Assembly (NCBI RefSeq): GCF_003751845.1
Contig: NZ_RJKQ01000001.1
Span: 434,001-498,000, forward strand
DNA length: 64,000 bases
DNA from: Enterobacter sp. BIGb0383
GTDB lineage: Bacteria; Pseudomonadota; Gammaproteobacteria; Enterobacterales; Enterobacteriaceae
Reading direction: 5' to 3'
Under the pieces are notes generated by a model. The model searched no databases. It was not told the origin of the DNA and saw nothing but the letters and a program-made list of their open reading frames with translations. Each line of letters starts with the position of its first letter. The stretch's first letter is position 1. A program made the translations under genes and the position numbers. Shown here piece after piece: positions 19,800 through 33,026 of this stretch.

Positions 19800-21182
19800 T
19801 TACCCCATCAGCATCCAGGTTGCCGGAACGGCGGCAACCAGTAACAATCCCATTAGCGCCAGCTCGCGGCGGCGCAGCACGCTGTTGTGCTCGTGCGTAC
19901 TGCGGGCATAGAGAAAGACCAGCAGGCCCGGCGCATACAGCACCACCGATAATAACAGATGCATCGGGCCGGAAGCATAGAGTAACCATAAGCCATAAAT
20001 ACAGGCCCCGATAGCCACCGCCTGATGCAGCGGACGGGTGGCGACCTTCAGCAGAAACGCGCCGACCAGGAAATAGGGCACCAGAATCATCTCTGAGGCG
20101 ATGGTCAGCAGGGTATTGTAGTCGGAGCCGGTCAGCCAGATCAGCACCAGGCAGACCTGCACCGCACTGTTGGTCAGCCACAGGGACGCCGACGGCGCGT
20201 TGTTTTTATTCTGGCGGGCAAAGATGCGTGGGAAGGCTTTATGGTTGGCGGCCAGGAGAGGCACTTCTGCGGCCATAATGGTCCAGCTCAGGTAGGCACC
20301 GCACACCGAGACAATCAAACCGGCGGCAATAATCACTTCTCCCCACGGCCCCATCATCTCCACCATCAGGCTGGCCATCGACGGGTTGCGCATACCGGCA
20401 AGCTCGGTTCGCGGGACCACACCAAGAGAAAGCAGGGTCACCAGCAGGTAGACACCCAGCGCGGCCAGTACCGCCAGCAGTGTAGCTTTGCCGACGTCGC
20501 GCTTATTACGCGCCCGGGCAGAGACCACCACCGCGCCTTCAACGCCGATAAACACCCACAGGGTGATCAGCATGGTGTTTTTCACCTGCTCCCAGACCGG
20601 TACACCCAGCGCCACGCCTTCAAAATCGAGGCTAAAGGTGTCGCTGCTAAAGGCGATGGCCGCGAGGATAATAAACAGCCCCAGCGGCAGCAGTTTGGCG
20701 AGGGTTGCCAGCAGGTTGATCCCGGCGGCGGTCTGTACGCCGCGCAGCACCAGGGCATGAACGACCCACAGCAGCACAGACGCGCCCAGCATGGCCTGCC
20801 AGGTATTGCCGTCGCCAAACAGGCGCAGGCCCGGGCTGTCGGTAAAGAAGCTCAGGGCGGAAAAGACAATCACCAGATAGGAGACGTTGGCTATCACCGC
20901 GCACAGCCAGTAACCCCAGGCGGAACAGAAGCCGATCAGCTCGCCAAAGCCTTCGCGAGCGTAGGTAAAGATACCGCCGTCCAGTTCCGGGCGCAGGCGG
21001 GTCAGGATCAGCATGGCAAAGGCCAGCAGCAGGATCCCGACGCCGGTAATGGACCAGCCAACGATCAGCGCCGCCGGACTGGCCACCGCAGCCATATTCT
21101 GCGGCAGGCTAAATACCCCCGCGCCGAGCATGGAGCTTAAAACAAGGGCGGTCAGGGCACTGAGGCTGAGTTTCTTTTCCAT
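19800..21182 (-). CDS. ydgI: YdgI-like APC-family amino acid (arginine:ornithine type) antiporter
   Basis: 460 residues starting MEKKLSLSALTALVLSS, the same length as E. coli YdgI. It is a twelve-helix APC-superfamily carrier with the family signature SSMLGAGVFSLPQNMA in helix 1 and GVEGAVVVSARARNKRDVG in the middle. It is classed with ArcD-type basic amino acid antiporters, but its substrate here is inferred. The upstream six codons (MLMRMP) were rejected by homology. Upstream of folM and on the same strand. Confidence 0.9.
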   Translation of the reverse strand: MEKKLSLSALTALVLSSMLGAGVFSLPQNMAAVASPAALIVGWSITGVGILLLAFAMLILTRLRPELDGGIFTYAREGFGELIGFCSAWGYWLCAVIANVSYLVIVFSALSFFTDSPGLRLFGDGNTWQAMLGASVLLWVVHALVLRGVQTAAGINLLATLAKLLPLGLFIILAAIAFSSDTFSLDFEGVALGVPVWEQVKNTMLITLWVFIGVEGAVVVSARARNKRDVGKATLLAVLAALGVYLLVTLLSLGVVPRTELAGMRNPSMASLMVEMMGPWGEVIIAAGLIVSVCGAYLSWTIMAAEVPLLAANHKAFPRIFARQNKNNAPSASLWLTNSAVQVCLVLIWLTGSDYNTLLTIASEMILVPYFLVGAFLLKVATRPLHQAVAIGACIYGLWLLYASGPMHLLLSVVLYAPGLLVFLYARSTHEHNSVLRRRELALMGLLLVAAVPATWMLMG

Positions 21183-21330
21183 GGGCATCCGCATTAACAA
21201 GGAACGAGTAAAGAATAATTATTGGGTAAAAGCGCATAAATAAGGTGAATAACGCTAAGGCGCGGGATTTTACGGAGAGAATGGCTTGCTTGCAACGGGC
21301 TAAGTCAGAAAAACGTAAATACGTCGGTGG

Positions 21331-21362
21331 GGCAAAAAAGAAGGCGGCTTGCGCCGCCTTCT
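21331..21362 (-). terminator. Terminator downstream of ydgH
   Basis: A perfect 10-bp stem AGAAGGCGGC / GCCGCCTTCT with a four-base loop, followed on the minus strand by CTTTTTTGCC, starts seven bases beyond the ydgH stop. Confidence 0.93.
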
Positions 21363-21368
21363 GAAGGA

Positions 21369-22319
21369 TTACTTGTAGAGGTCTGCGCTAACGGTGAGGT
21401 TATTGCCACGCTCCTGCCACTGGCGGGTAATGTGGTAATACTTGGCACCTTTCTGTGCGGCGCGTTTGGCCACCTGGTAGGAGACTTCCGTCGAGCTGCT
21501 GTAGTTGCCGGTGAACTTGACGCTATCAAACGGCACCATCTGCGCGGCGGTGATTTTATTCACTTCCTGAATTTTGGTGCCATCCGGAAGAGTGACAGTG
21601 TAACGACCGCCTTTAGAGGACTGAGTTTCGAAGAAGCGGCCCACTTCAGATGTTGAGCCTGCCTCAGCGGAAAAGGCGACGCCCGGGATTTCCACTTTCT
21701 TCGCGGCTTCGCCACCCTGAGCCAGCAGGGCGCGACCGGCGTCGGAATCAGCCGGAACGGCGTCCGCGCTCTGTACGACGCGTTTTTTCGCGTCGGCCTT
21801 ATAGACGTAAGCGGTGATTTGCTGGTTGCCGCCGTCGTTGGTGTCAAACTGGCGAACGATATAGAACGACGCTGCACCTTTTTCTTTCGCTAATTTGGTG
21901 ATGGCAGCGTTCACGTCCGGCTGGCTGCGGTAAAAGCCCTGCACGCTCACGGTATCGAACGGCTCAAGCATGACGGCCTGGTCTTTCGGTAATTCCATGA
22001 TGCCGTTGATGATGCGATTTGACGGCGCTTCGGATTTGGCCGCGTTTTTGCTGTAGATATCCGCAACGACGCGCCAGTTGCCGCCGTTGCCGAAGTCTGA
22101 GGTATCGACAACATAGAAAGAGGCCGCGCCTTTTGCATCAGCCTGGCGGGAAACGGCCGCTACCGCGTCGCCGATGGAATTAAAACGGCCGGTGACCACG
22201 ATGCGATCTTCAGGTTTCAGTGCTCCAGCCTGCTCCGGAGTCAGTTCTGTCGCTGCGTTAGCTGTCAGCGCGGTGGCCGACAAAAGTGCGGACGCCAGGA
22301 GTGTGTTCTTAAGCTTCAT
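21369..22319 (-). CDS. ydgH: YdgH/YhcN-family periplasmic protein with three DUF1471 repeats
   Basis: 316 residues. A cleavable signal peptide (KLKNTLLASALLSATALTANA) is followed by three BhsA/McbA-like DUF1471 modules at roughly residues 35-100, 105-175 and 250-316. Each carries a variant of GxFxS...V...A..KGAxxFY/YxI (RIVVTGRFNSIGD, VSVQGFYRSQPD, VKFTGNYSSSTE). E. coli YdgH is linked to envelope stress and outer-membrane homeostasis. The start at 22319 gives a good signal peptide; the frame continues ten codons upstream. It has its own terminator downstream. Confidence 0.92.
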   Translation of the reverse strand: MKLKNTLLASALLSATALTANAATELTPEQAGALKPEDRIVVTGRFNSIGDAVAAVSRQADAKGAASFYVVDTSDFGNGGNWRVVADIYSKNAAKSEAPSNRIINGIMELPKDQAVMLEPFDTVSVQGFYRSQPDVNAAITKLAKEKGAASFYIVRQFDTNDGGNQQITAYVYKADAKKRVVQSADAVPADSDAGRALLAQGGEAAKKVEIPGVAFSAEAGSTSEVGRFFETQSSKGGRYTVTLPDGTKIQEVNKITAAQMVPFDSVKFTGNYSSSTEVSYQVAKRAAQKGAKYYHITRQWQERGNNLTVSADLYK

Positions 22320-24376
<2,057 letters not shown>

Positions 24377-24383
24377 GGGGTAG

Positions 24384-25775
<1,392 letters not shown>

Positions 25776-25796
25776 AACCCGTTTTCAACGCGATGA

Positions 25797-25826
25797 AATA
25801 CCGCTCTTCGGAGCGGTATTTTTTTG
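25797..25826 (+). terminator. Terminator of pntAB
   Basis: AATACCGCTC-TTCG-GAGCGGTATT followed by a T run, 22 bases after the pntB stop. Confidence 0.94.
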
Positions 25827-25922
25827 CCTGCGATTCACAGAAGCGGGATTGTTGTTTCTGGTCAAAAAGTGGTCAGCATGAAATGCTATACTTAAATGGA
25901 CGTTAACTAATGAGAGGATGCT

Positions 25923-26111
25923 ATGGATACCGAATTGACCCCCGCACAGCTGGCCATTGAGTTTCTCCGCCGCGACAACAGCGCCTTAACCCCGGCGCAG
26001 TACCTGAAAAAACTAAAACATCTTGAGCTGGAATTCGCCGATCTGATGGCGCTCTCAGCCAGCGAGCTGCGCGAAGAGATCGATTTTGCCTGGCGGTTGG
26101 GTATCCACTGA
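25923..26111 (+). CDS. ydiH: YdiH-like small conserved protein
   Basis: 62 residues starting MDTELTPAQLAIEFLRRD, matching E. coli YdiH (62 residues) in length and in blocks such as LTPAQYLKKLKHLELEFADL and EIDFAWRLGIH. The function is unknown. It is a soluble, largely helical protein. It has an AATGAGAGGATGCT ribosome-site context and its own terminator. In E. coli this gene is located elsewhere, away from pntB. Confidence 0.85.
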   Translation: MDTELTPAQLAIEFLRRDNSALTPAQYLKKLKHLELEFADLMALSASELREEIDFAWRLGIH

Positions 26112-26136
26112 CGCCTCCCTGCATTAAACAGAATGG

Positions 26137-26166
26137 GCCTGGTGCGGATCGCATCAGGCTTTTTTA
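26137..26166 (+). terminator. Terminator after ydiH
   Basis: GCCTGGTGCG-GAT-CGCATCAGGC (with one G-U pair) followed by TTTTTTATTTT. It overlaps the last bases of the convergent HxlR-type gene. Confidence 0.88.
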
Positions 26167-26525
26167 TTTTCCCGTTCGGCCCAGGTCTGCGTATTGGCAG
26201 CCAGCTGGTCTTCATTCTGATTCACCCATCCCGCCAGTGAATCCAGCGTCGCTCTCAGGGTCAGCCCCAGCGGCGTAATTTGATACTCCACCTTTGGCGG
26301 CACCTCGGCGTAAATCTGACGGCTAACGATGCCTCGCATTTCAAATAGCCGCAGCTGTTTGGTCAGCTCTTTCTGGGTAATTTCCGGTATGGCCCGTTTT
26401 AAATCGCTGAATCGCACCGGGGCATTAATCACCATCAGCCGGTAAAGCACCGGGATGGCCCATTTGCCGGAAACCATATTCACAAAGGTAATCATCGGAC
26501 ATTTCTGCCGTTGTGGGGTGCTCAT
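26154..26525 (-). CDS. HxlR-family winged-helix transcriptional regulator
   Basis: 123 residues with the HxlR/DUF24 signature: an early cysteine (QRQKCPMITFVNMVSGKWAIPVLYRL, positions 9-34), FSDLKRAIPEITQKELTKQLR (recognition region), and the wing EVPPKVEYQITPLGLTL. Such proteins often sense electrophiles or redox stress through a conserved N-terminal cysteine, here Cys9. It is divergent from an SDR gene with a 101-base gap that contains a repeated motif likely to be its operator. A dedicated regulator for that oxidoreductase is inferred from context. Confidence 0.88.
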   Translation of the reverse strand: MSTPQRQKCPMITFVNMVSGKWAIPVLYRLMVINAPVRFSDLKRAIPEITQKELTKQLRLFEMRGIVSRQIYAEVPPKVEYQITPLGLTLRATLDSLAGWVNQNEDQLAANTQTWAERENKKA

Positions 26526-26544
26526 TCGTTGCCTGATGCTCCTT

Positions 26545-26580
26545 TAGTATCCAAAAGGTACCTACTTCCAAAAGTATACT
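26545..26580. promoter_or_regulatory. Candidate HxlR-type operator: repeated TCCAAAAG motif
   Basis: Two similar units, AGTATCCAAAAGGTACC and TACTTCCAAAAGTATAC, lie end to end between the divergent HxlR and SDR genes. Each unit has partial dyad symmetry (GTA...TAC). Their position over the likely promoters makes them the best candidate binding site for the neighbouring regulator. Confidence 0.5.
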
Positions 26581-26626
26581 GCATGTTTCATGATAAGAAC
26601 ATCACGAGACAAAAGGGGAGTCAATC

Positions 26627-27376
26627 ATGGCAAGGTTAACGGGAAAATTTGCGCTGATCACCGGCGGCAGCAGCGGGATCGGGCTGGAAACCGCCCGGCA
26701 ATTTATGGCAGAAGGGGCGATCGTGGCGATCACCGGCCGTGATGAGGCGGCGCTGGCAAGAGCGAAAGAGGCGCTAGGGGCGGATCTGATTACGCTGATC
26801 TCAGACGCGGGCAATATTGCCGGGCAGGCGGAGCTGGCTCAGGCCATTAAGCGCCTTTGGGGGCGTCTCGATATTCTGTTTATTAATGCCGGCGATGTGA
26901 CCCATCTTCCGCTCGCGGACTGGAATGAAGCCACCTACCAGCAGGCGATCAATACCAATTTCAGCGGGCCGTTCTTTCTGATCCAGAAACTGCTGCCGCT
27001 GTTTACCCGACCCTCGTCGATTATTCTTTGCGGTTCGACCAGCGTGCATATTGGCCTGCCTCAGAGCAGCGTCTATGCCGCCAGCAAAGCGGCGCTACTC
27101 TCGCTGGCCCGTACGCTTTCCGGGGAGTTAATCGGGCAGGGGATCCGCGTCAATGGCTTAAGCCCAGGGCCGACCGATACGCCGGCAATGAAAAAACTGG
27201 GGTTACCGGCTGAGGAGGAAGCCGCGCTGCGCAAAACAATCGTTGAACTGGTTCCGGCGGGAGAACTAGGTTCACCTGCGGATATTGCCCATGCAGCGGT
27301 GTATCTGGCGTCTGACGAATCCCGCTTTATGGTGGGAACGGAAATGCTGGTGGACGGGGGCGTGGCGAATCTCTGA
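26627..27376 (+). CDS. Short-chain dehydrogenase/reductase, HxlR-linked
   Basis: 249 residues of the classical SDR family. The NAD(P)-binding motif is TGGSSGIGLE, the structural motif NAG (INAGDVTHLP), the catalytic serine lies in CGSTSVHIG and the catalytic pair in YAASKAALL. The C-terminal ...GTEMLVDGGVANL is typical. The substrate is unknown; proteins of this type paired with HxlR regulators often act on quinones or reactive carbonyls (inference). The ATG follows a GGGGAG ribosome site. Confidence 0.88.
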   Translation: MARLTGKFALITGGSSGIGLETARQFMAEGAIVAITGRDEAALARAKEALGADLITLISDAGNIAGQAELAQAIKRLWGRLDILFINAGDVTHLPLADWNEATYQQAINTNFSGPFFLIQKLLPLFTRPSSIILCGSTSVHIGLPQSSVYAASKAALLSLARTLSGELIGQGIRVNGLSPGPTDTPAMKKLGLPAEEEAALRKTIVELVPAGELGSPADIAHAAVYLASDESRFMVGTEMLVDGGVANL

Positions 27377-27384
27377 GGGATAAA

Positions 27385-27410
27385 TCCCTGCCTGCGGGTG
27401 CAGGCAGGGA
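27385..27410. terminator. Bidirectional terminator between the SDR gene and uspE
   Basis: An 11-bp perfect stem TCCCTGCCTGC-GGGT-GCAGGCAGGGA between the convergent stops, followed by ATTTAC on one strand and TTTATCC on the other. Confidence 0.88.
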
Positions 27411-27417
27411 ATTTACA

Positions 27418-28368
27418 TTAGTCGTCTTCCGGATCGTCCAGTTCGACCGGGGTATTCCAGGCATCCGGCTTAATGACCAGCAGATCGCAGCGCAGATGGT
27501 CGATCACCTGCTCGGCAGTATTGCCGAGGAACGCCGCCGACAGTCCGGTGCGTCCGACCGAACCCAGCACCACAATCCCCGCCTGCAGATGTTCAGCCAG
27601 GTCCGGGATCACCTCTTCCGGCAGGCCTTTTTCCACGTGGGTTTTGCTTTCATCGATGCTGAATTTCTGCCGCAGCGCTTTCATGGCTAACAGGTGCTGA
27701 CCGCGAATAGCGTCGTTATAGACGCTCGGGTCGAAGTCCGGCAGTTCGATGGCGATATTGATGGGCGTAATAGGGTAGGCTCCGGCCAGGTGGACGCTGG
27801 TCTGATTGACCTGCTCGGCCAGCTGCAGCGTCTCTCTGACCAGCTTCTCATTAAGAGGATTATGATAGTCCTCTTCGCTTGCCAGATTGACCGCCACCAG
27901 CGCGGTACCCGCTTCCGGCCACGGCTGATCTTTGACCATCCACACCGGGCACGGGCATTTACGCAGCAGATGCCAGTCGGTCGGGGTGAAGATCACTGCC
28001 TCCAGCCTGTCGTGCTGGTGGGCCATTTTCAGCAGTAGGTCGTGCTCACTGCTCATCACTTCCTGAATGATGGCTTCGAAGGGGCGATTATGCCACACCA
28101 CCTTGATATCAATGGGAATGCCCGCGTCGATATAGAATTTCGCCTGCTCACGGATCCACGCCGTACGCTGGCTAATGACACCCTGACGCATGGCGGTCCG
28201 TTCGTCGGGCGACAGAAGAGTGGTCATTTCATAGGAAAAGTCATAGATCGGCAGAAAGGCTTTAATGCGGCCACCAATCCGTTGATGTAGATACACAGCG
28301 CGTCGTAATGCGGGTTGATCGTCCTGGTTAGGATCGATGGCGACCAGCATATTCTGATACTTTGCCAT
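27418..28368 (-). CDS. uspE: Universal stress protein E
   Basis: 316 residues, as in E. coli UspE (YdaA). It consists of two tandem Usp domains ([14 protein letters not shown] at the start of the first; [14 protein letters not shown] at the second), with the second ending in the nucleotide-site-like [15 protein letters not shown]. It is induced in stationary phase and stress in E. coli. The open frame continues 31 codons upstream; the start MAKYQNML at 28368 is by homology. Located downstream of fnr on the same strand, as in E. coli. Confidence 0.95.
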   Translation of the reverse strand: MAKYQNMLVAIDPNQDDQPALRRAVYLHQRIGGRIKAFLPIYDFSYEMTTLLSPDERTAMRQGVISQRTAWIREQAKFYIDAGIPIDIKVVWHNRPFEAIIQEVMSSEHDLLLKMAHQHDRLEAVIFTPTDWHLLRKCPCPVWMVKDQPWPEAGTALVAVNLASEEDYHNPLNEKLVRETLQLAEQVNQTSVHLAGAYPITPINIAIELPDFDPSVYNDAIRGQHLLAMKALRQKFSIDESKTHVEKGLPEEVIPDLAEHLQAGIVVLGSVGRTGLSAAFLGNTAEQVIDHLRCDLLVIKPDAWNTPVELDDPEDD

Positions 28369-28512
28369 ACAGAGTCTCCTTACAGCGTTCACCACAATCT
28401 GTAAGTCAAAGAGTAAACCATATATGCGGATTGAGACAGAGGATAACCTCTGCCAGATCAATAAATCAGATAAATTCAGCGATCCGGCAAGAGGTTCAAA
28501 GCGAAGGGAAAA

Positions 28513-29265
28513 TCAGGCGACGTTGCGAGAGTGACCGGCCAGCTGCGCCAGCGCATCGCCGTTTTCGATGGTGATGTATTTACCCTTAACCGCCAGCATA
28601 CCGCTTTTCTGGAAACGTCCCAGCAGACGGCTGATGGTTTCGACCGTCAGGCCGAGATAGTTACCGATATCGCCACGCGTCATGGTCAGGCGGAACTCAC
28701 GCGGCGAGAAGCCACGTTCGGCAAAGCGGCGGGAGAGGTTGTAGATAAACGCCGCCAGACGCTCTTCCGCGTTTTTCTTCGACAGCAGCAGGATCATATC
28801 CTGGTCGCCTTTGATCTCGCCGCTCATCAGACGCATCATCTGCTGACGCAGGCTGTGCATCTTGCCGGACAGATCGTCCAGGGTTTCGAACGGGATTTCG
28901 CAAACCATCGAGGTTTCCAGCGCCTGGGCAAAACTCGGGTGATGCCCGGTGCCGATGGCGTCAAAGCCCACCAGATCGCCTGCCAGATGGAAGCCGGTGA
29001 TCTGCTCATCGCCCTGTTCGGTGATAGTGTAGCTTTTGATGGTGCCGGAACGAATGGCATACAGCGATTTCAGTTCATCACCGGCTTTGAACAGCGTCTG
29101 CCCCTTCTGAATGGGTTTTTTGCGCTCAATAATATTGTCCAGCTGATCAAGTTCATGCTCATTCAGCGTGAACGGGATACACAGCTGACTAATGCTGCAA
29201 TCCTGACAGTGAATGGCGCAACCGCCAGACTGAATGCGTCGTATAATTCGCTTTTCCGGGATCAT
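28513..29265 (-). CDS. fnr: FNR, oxygen-sensing global transcription regulator
   Basis: 250 residues, equal to E. coli FNR and nearly identical. The 4Fe-4S ligands are the cysteines in [14 protein letters not shown] (Cys20, 23, 29) plus the one in MVCEIPFE (Cys122). The CRP-like beta-roll is followed by the helix-turn-helix [16 protein letters not shown]. It controls the anaerobic switch genome-wide. The long upstream frame extension is rejected by homology ([10 protein letters not shown] at 29265). An FNR half-symmetric site upstream indicates autoregulation. Confidence 0.98.
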   Translation of the reverse strand: MIPEKRIIRRIQSGGCAIHCQDCSISQLCIPFTLNEHELDQLDNIIERKKPIQKGQTLFKAGDELKSLYAIRSGTIKSYTITEQGDEQITGFHLAGDLVGFDAIGTGHHPSFAQALETSMVCEIPFETLDDLSGKMHSLRQQMMRLMSGEIKGDQDMILLLSKKNAEERLAAFIYNLSRRFAERGFSPREFRLTMTRGDIGNYLGLTVETISRLLGRFQKSGMLAVKGKYITIENGDALAQLAGHSRNVA

Positions 29266-29290
29266 AGGTCTGCCCAAGCCGTAGCCGTAA

Positions 29291-29304
29291 TTGATATTAG
29301 TCAA
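29291..29304 (-). promoter_or_regulatory. FNR autoregulatory site
   Basis: On the minus strand TTGACTAATATCAA fits TTGAT-N4-ATCAA with one mismatch, 26 bases upstream of the fnr start. It matches the known position of the E. coli fnr autoregulatory box. Confidence 0.82.
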
Positions 29305-29476
29305 TTTTAACATCTTTTTTGTGAGCACGTAAGTCCGGGAAAGCACCAGGGATATATAATTGGCATTCAAAGGGTGTGGATTATCTATCTTATTGATAAT
29401 AAGTACATTATTTATTGGTCGCAATGGGAGTGATTTAGAAAATGCGTACGCCGCCGACATCACGGCGCACAAAACA

Positions 29477-29992
29477 TCAAAGCAGCAGGTAGCCTTCGTG
29501 GCGCAGCAGCCACTCTTTGCGCGAGACGCCGCCCGCGTAGCCGGTCATGGTGCCGTTACGGCCGATCACCCGATGACAGGGCACCACGATACTGACCGGA
29601 TTAGATCCGTTTGCCGCGCCAACGGCCCGGGCAGCGCCCGGACGTCCCAGCTGCTCCGCGAGCTGGCCGTAGTGCATCACCTGGCCGCAGGGAATGGTAC
29701 GCAGCGCCTGCCAGACCTGACGCTGGAAAGGGGTTCCGGCGGTCGCGGTCGGCAGGGATTCAATAATGCTGAGATCGCCGGCGAAGTAGTCCGCCAGTTT
29801 CTGGCTAAGCCCGCCAGGATTGCTGGCCGCCACGCGCTCGTAGCCTTCGGCACGATAGTGGATATTCAGCAGCTCCTCCATACGGTCGCTGTGCTCTTCC
29901 CACTCGACGGCGCGCAGACGGTACTGCTCGTCGCAGATCACCCACAGCGGACCCAGCGGCGTGGCGATCTTGTCTTCCAGTAATCTCAGCAT
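29477..29992 (-). CDS. ogt: Ogt, O6-alkylguanine-DNA alkyltransferase
   Basis: 171 residues, the E. coli length. It removes alkyl groups from O6-methylguanine and O4-methylthymine in DNA by irreversible transfer to its active cysteine, here Cys139 in [12 protein letters not shown]. The helix-turn-helix [11 protein letters not shown] precedes it. It lies between fnr and abgT, as in E. coli, with a 9-base gap to abgT. Confidence 0.96.
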   Translation of the reverse strand: MLRLLEDKIATPLGPLWVICDEQYRLRAVEWEEHSDRMEELLNIHYRAEGYERVAASNPGGLSQKLADYFAGDLSIIESLPTATAGTPFQRQVWQALRTIPCGQVMHYGQLAEQLGRPGAARAVGAANGSNPVSIVVPCHRVIGRNGTMTGYAGGVSRKEWLLRHEGYLLL

Positions 29993-30001
29993 CCCTTCTC
30001 C

Positions 30002-31528
30002 TTAGTGCAGGCTCGGGTATATCCCCGGCCCAATGGGCAGGCCGACAAGATACCATGCCACCAGCATCACCAACCATACCACTAAGAAGATAAGCGGGTA
30101 CGGGAGGATCAGCGAATAGTAGGTACCCAGCTTCGCCTTCGGCTGATAGCGCTGTAAAAAGCCGAGGAACAGCGGAATAAACGGCGATACCGGTGCCAGT
30201 GGGATCACCGAGGAATCGGCGATGCGGAACAGGATCTGCGCGAAGGCCGGATGGAAGCCCAGCAGCATAAACATCGGGACGAAGATGGGGGCCAGAATCG
30301 ACCAGATCGCCGAGCCGCTGGCGATAAACATGCACAGAATCGACGACAGCAGCGCCAGGCCAACAAATGCCGGGATCCCGCTGAGTCCCGCCGTCTCCAG
30401 CGCATCGGTCAGGCCGACGGCCATAAACTTGCCCATATTGCTCCAGTTAAACATCGCCACAAACTGGGCCAGCGGGAACACCATAACAATAAAACCGGCC
30501 ATCTCCTTCATGGGCTCAATCATTAGCTGGGGTAAATCGGCCTGACGCGCAATCTTGCCGGTGGCGATGCCGTAGGCCAGCGACACCACAAAGAAGAAGA
30601 AGATAATCAGCGGCACGATACCTTTAATAAACGGTGACGGCAGGACCGTATGCTGGACCGGATCGCGCAGAATGCCGTTTTCCGGGACCACCATCACGGC
30701 GATCAGCGCGATAAACGCCAGCGCGGCAATACCGGCCGCCCGCAGCCCACGGCGCTGAACCGTTGACAGGGTTTGCAGCGCATCTTCGCTTTTGCCTTCC
30801 CATTTACCGAGGCGCGGCTCAATGATTTTATCGGTGATAAGCCCCCCGACAATGGTCAGGACGATCACCGAGCTGGCCATAAAGTACCAGTTGTCGATCA
30901 CGCTGACGTGTACGGAGGCATCAATCGCTTTGGCCGCTTCGCTACTGATCCCCGAGAGCAGCACATCGGTGGTGACGATCAGCAGGTTAGCGGTAAAGCC
31001 GCAGCCGACCCCGGCAATCGCCGCCAGCAGACCGGCAACCGGGTGACGACCCACCGCAAGGAAAATCAGCGCGCCCATCGGGGGCATAATCACCAGCGCC
31101 GCATCGGACGAAATATGGCTGAAAAAGGCGATAAACAGCACCATATAGCTGGCATAGCGGGCGTTAACGTGTGACGCCATTTTGGTCATCAGCGCCGGGA
31201 GTAACCCGACCCGTTCCGCCAGGCCGGCACCCAGGACCAGCGCCAGAATGGCACCCAGCGGGGCAAAACCGCTGAAGTTTTTAATCACGTTCGGTAAAAA
31301 CCAGTGCAGACCTTCAACGCTCAGCAGATTCTTAACCGCTACCGGCGAGCCATCCACCGGGTTTCTGGCGCTGACGCCGAACCAGGAGAGGACGGCGGTT
31401 GCCAGCATCAGCACCACGATCAGATAAACAAACAGCAGAAAAGGGTGCGGGACCTTATTGCCAATTCGCTCAACCCAGCCGTACAGCTTGCCGGAAGGGG
31501 GCGGAGAAGGAATGGATGATAAACTCAT
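30002..31528 (-). CDS. abgT: AbgT, p-aminobenzoyl-glutamate transporter
   Basis: 508 residues, E. coli length. It is a polytopic AbgT-family carrier with paired reentrant hairpins; visible motifs include HISSDAALVIMPPMGA and SGSAIWSILAPIFVPMFM. It imports p-aminobenzoyl-glutamate, a folate breakdown product. It is the third gene of abgA-abgB-abgT, all read on the minus strand, and is separated from abgB by 52 bases. Confidence 0.96.
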   Translation of the reverse strand: MSLSSIPSPPPSGKLYGWVERIGNKVPHPFLLFVYLIVVLMLATAVLSWFGVSARNPVDGSPVAVKNLLSVEGLHWFLPNVIKNFSGFAPLGAILALVLGAGLAERVGLLPALMTKMASHVNARYASYMVLFIAFFSHISSDAALVIMPPMGALIFLAVGRHPVAGLLAAIAGVGCGFTANLLIVTTDVLLSGISSEAAKAIDASVHVSVIDNWYFMASSVIVLTIVGGLITDKIIEPRLGKWEGKSEDALQTLSTVQRRGLRAAGIAALAFIALIAVMVVPENGILRDPVQHTVLPSPFIKGIVPLIIFFFFVVSLAYGIATGKIARQADLPQLMIEPMKEMAGFIVMVFPLAQFVAMFNWSNMGKFMAVGLTDALETAGLSGIPAFVGLALLSSILCMFIASGSAIWSILAPIFVPMFMLLGFHPAFAQILFRIADSSVIPLAPVSPFIPLFLGFLQRYQPKAKLGTYYSLILPYPLIFLVVWLVMLVAWYLVGLPIGPGIYPSLH

Positions 31529-31580
31529 AGGCGTTCCTCGTGCGTTTTTGTTGTTGTGTTTGCGTATTGTTTTTTTTGTT

Positions 31581-33026
31581 TTATTTTAATGGTGACGGTG
31601 TCACGTCTTCTGGTATTGGGCAGTGATACGGCTGTTCATTTAACTGCTGCTGGTGCTCCTCGCGGCAGGCGGCCAGTAGGGCGCTATCCTGCAGAAGATG
31701 GATCGCCGTTGCGCCCATGACCTTACCGGCCAGCAGCATACCTTTATGGGCAATTGAGGTCCGGCCCTGGCTGACCAGTTGCCAGGTATGCAGCGGCGTA
31801 CCGACGGCAAAGCAGGGGCTGAAGCACTGGGCGACCGGCGTTTTCCAGCTTACGTCGCCCACATCCGTTGATCCGGCCAGCACGTTATCGGTTTCTGCCC
31901 AGGGGGCGACTTCATCGATCAGTAGCGTCTGGCGGTGGCGACGGGCAAAGGCTTTACCCGCGTCCCCGCCGGTATTGGCGATATTGTTCAGGCTGTTCTG
32001 CAGATCGTTATCGCTCAGGGTGGCGCGGATTTCTGCCGCAAAGGCGCGCTCTCCCTCGCTCCACTCGGGCGTGCCGTAGTGCTGCAGCGCCTGATACATC
32101 GCGCCTTCCAGCGTCCGGTTGGGCAGATAGCTGGAGCAGGCTTTATCAAACCGACAGCTGACCCCGGTTTCGGTCATCAGCGCCGCACCCTGGGCGATTT
32201 TCTCGATGCGGGCATAGATTTGCCTCACGTCGGCCATGTCAGGGGCGCGGATCAGATACAGCACTTCGGCCTGAGCCTGTACCACGTTTGGCGAGATGCC
32301 GCCGGTATCGGTGATGGCGTAGTGGACCCGTGCCTTTTCGATAATGTGTTCGTTAAGAAAGTTGGTGCCGGTGGTCATCAGGGTCACCGCATCCAGCGCG
32401 CTGCGGCCCAGGTGCGGTGAGTTGGCCGCGTGGGCGGCGGTGCCGGTAAAACGCCAGGCGGCCTGAATATTGGCGAGGGTGCTGGTGCTGAACATCCCGG
32501 CGAAGGCTTCCGGATGCCAGGTCACGGCAGCATCGACATCGTCGAAGAGTCCTTCGCGCACCATAAAGGTTTTGCCGGACCCGCCTTCTTCACCCGGACA
32601 GCCGTAAAAGCGGAGGGTCCCGCCCCGGGATGACTGCTGCAGCCAGGTTTTTGCCGCGAGCGCGGCGGCAAAAGCGGCGGTGCCCAGCAGGTTATGCCCG
32701 CAGCCGTGGCCGTTAGCGCCGGGCGTGTCGCTCTGCGGCGTAGCGCAGTGGGCCTGCTGGCTCAGACCGGCCAGGGCGTCGTACTCGCCGAGAACGGCAA
32801 TCACCGGCTGGCCGCTGCCGTAGCTGGCAATAAACGCGTTAGGGATGCCGCCCGCCTCGCGGGTGACCTGAAAACCTTCGGCTTCCAGCGCGCTGGCCAG
32901 CCTTTCGGCGGACCAGAACTCTTCAAAACGGGTTTCCGGATGATCCCAGATGGCGTCGGCAATATCGGTGAATAGCGCCTGGCGGGACTGGATCGCTTCA
33001 TCAACAAATTGATAGACAGGCTGCAT
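31581..33026 (-). CDS. abgB: AbgB, p-aminobenzoyl-glutamate hydrolase subunit B
   Basis: 481 residues, M20 metallopeptidase family, equal to E. coli AbgB. Metal-site motifs include [15 protein letters not shown]-like [13 protein letters not shown] and [13 protein letters not shown]. It forms a heterodimeric amidohydrolase with AbgA, cleaving p-aminobenzoyl-glutamate to p-aminobenzoate and glutamate. The ATG at 33026 overlaps the abgA stop (TGATG); a GTG one codon upstream is the frame's start but not the family start. Confidence 0.96.
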   Translation of the reverse strand: MQPVYQFVDEAIQSRQALFTDIADAIWDHPETRFEEFWSAERLASALEAEGFQVTREAGGIPNAFIASYGSGQPVIAVLGEYDALAGLSQQAHCATPQSDTPGANGHGCGHNLLGTAAFAAALAAKTWLQQSSRGGTLRFYGCPGEEGGSGKTFMVREGLFDDVDAAVTWHPEAFAGMFSTSTLANIQAAWRFTGTAAHAANSPHLGRSALDAVTLMTTGTNFLNEHIIEKARVHYAITDTGGISPNVVQAQAEVLYLIRAPDMADVRQIYARIEKIAQGAALMTETGVSCRFDKACSSYLPNRTLEGAMYQALQHYGTPEWSEGERAFAAEIRATLSDNDLQNSLNNIANTGGDAGKAFARRHRQTLLIDEVAPWAETDNVLAGSTDVGDVSWKTPVAQCFSPCFAVGTPLHTWQLVSQGRTSIAHKGMLLAGKVMGATAIHLLQDSALLAACREEHQQQLNEQPYHCPIPEDVTPSPLK

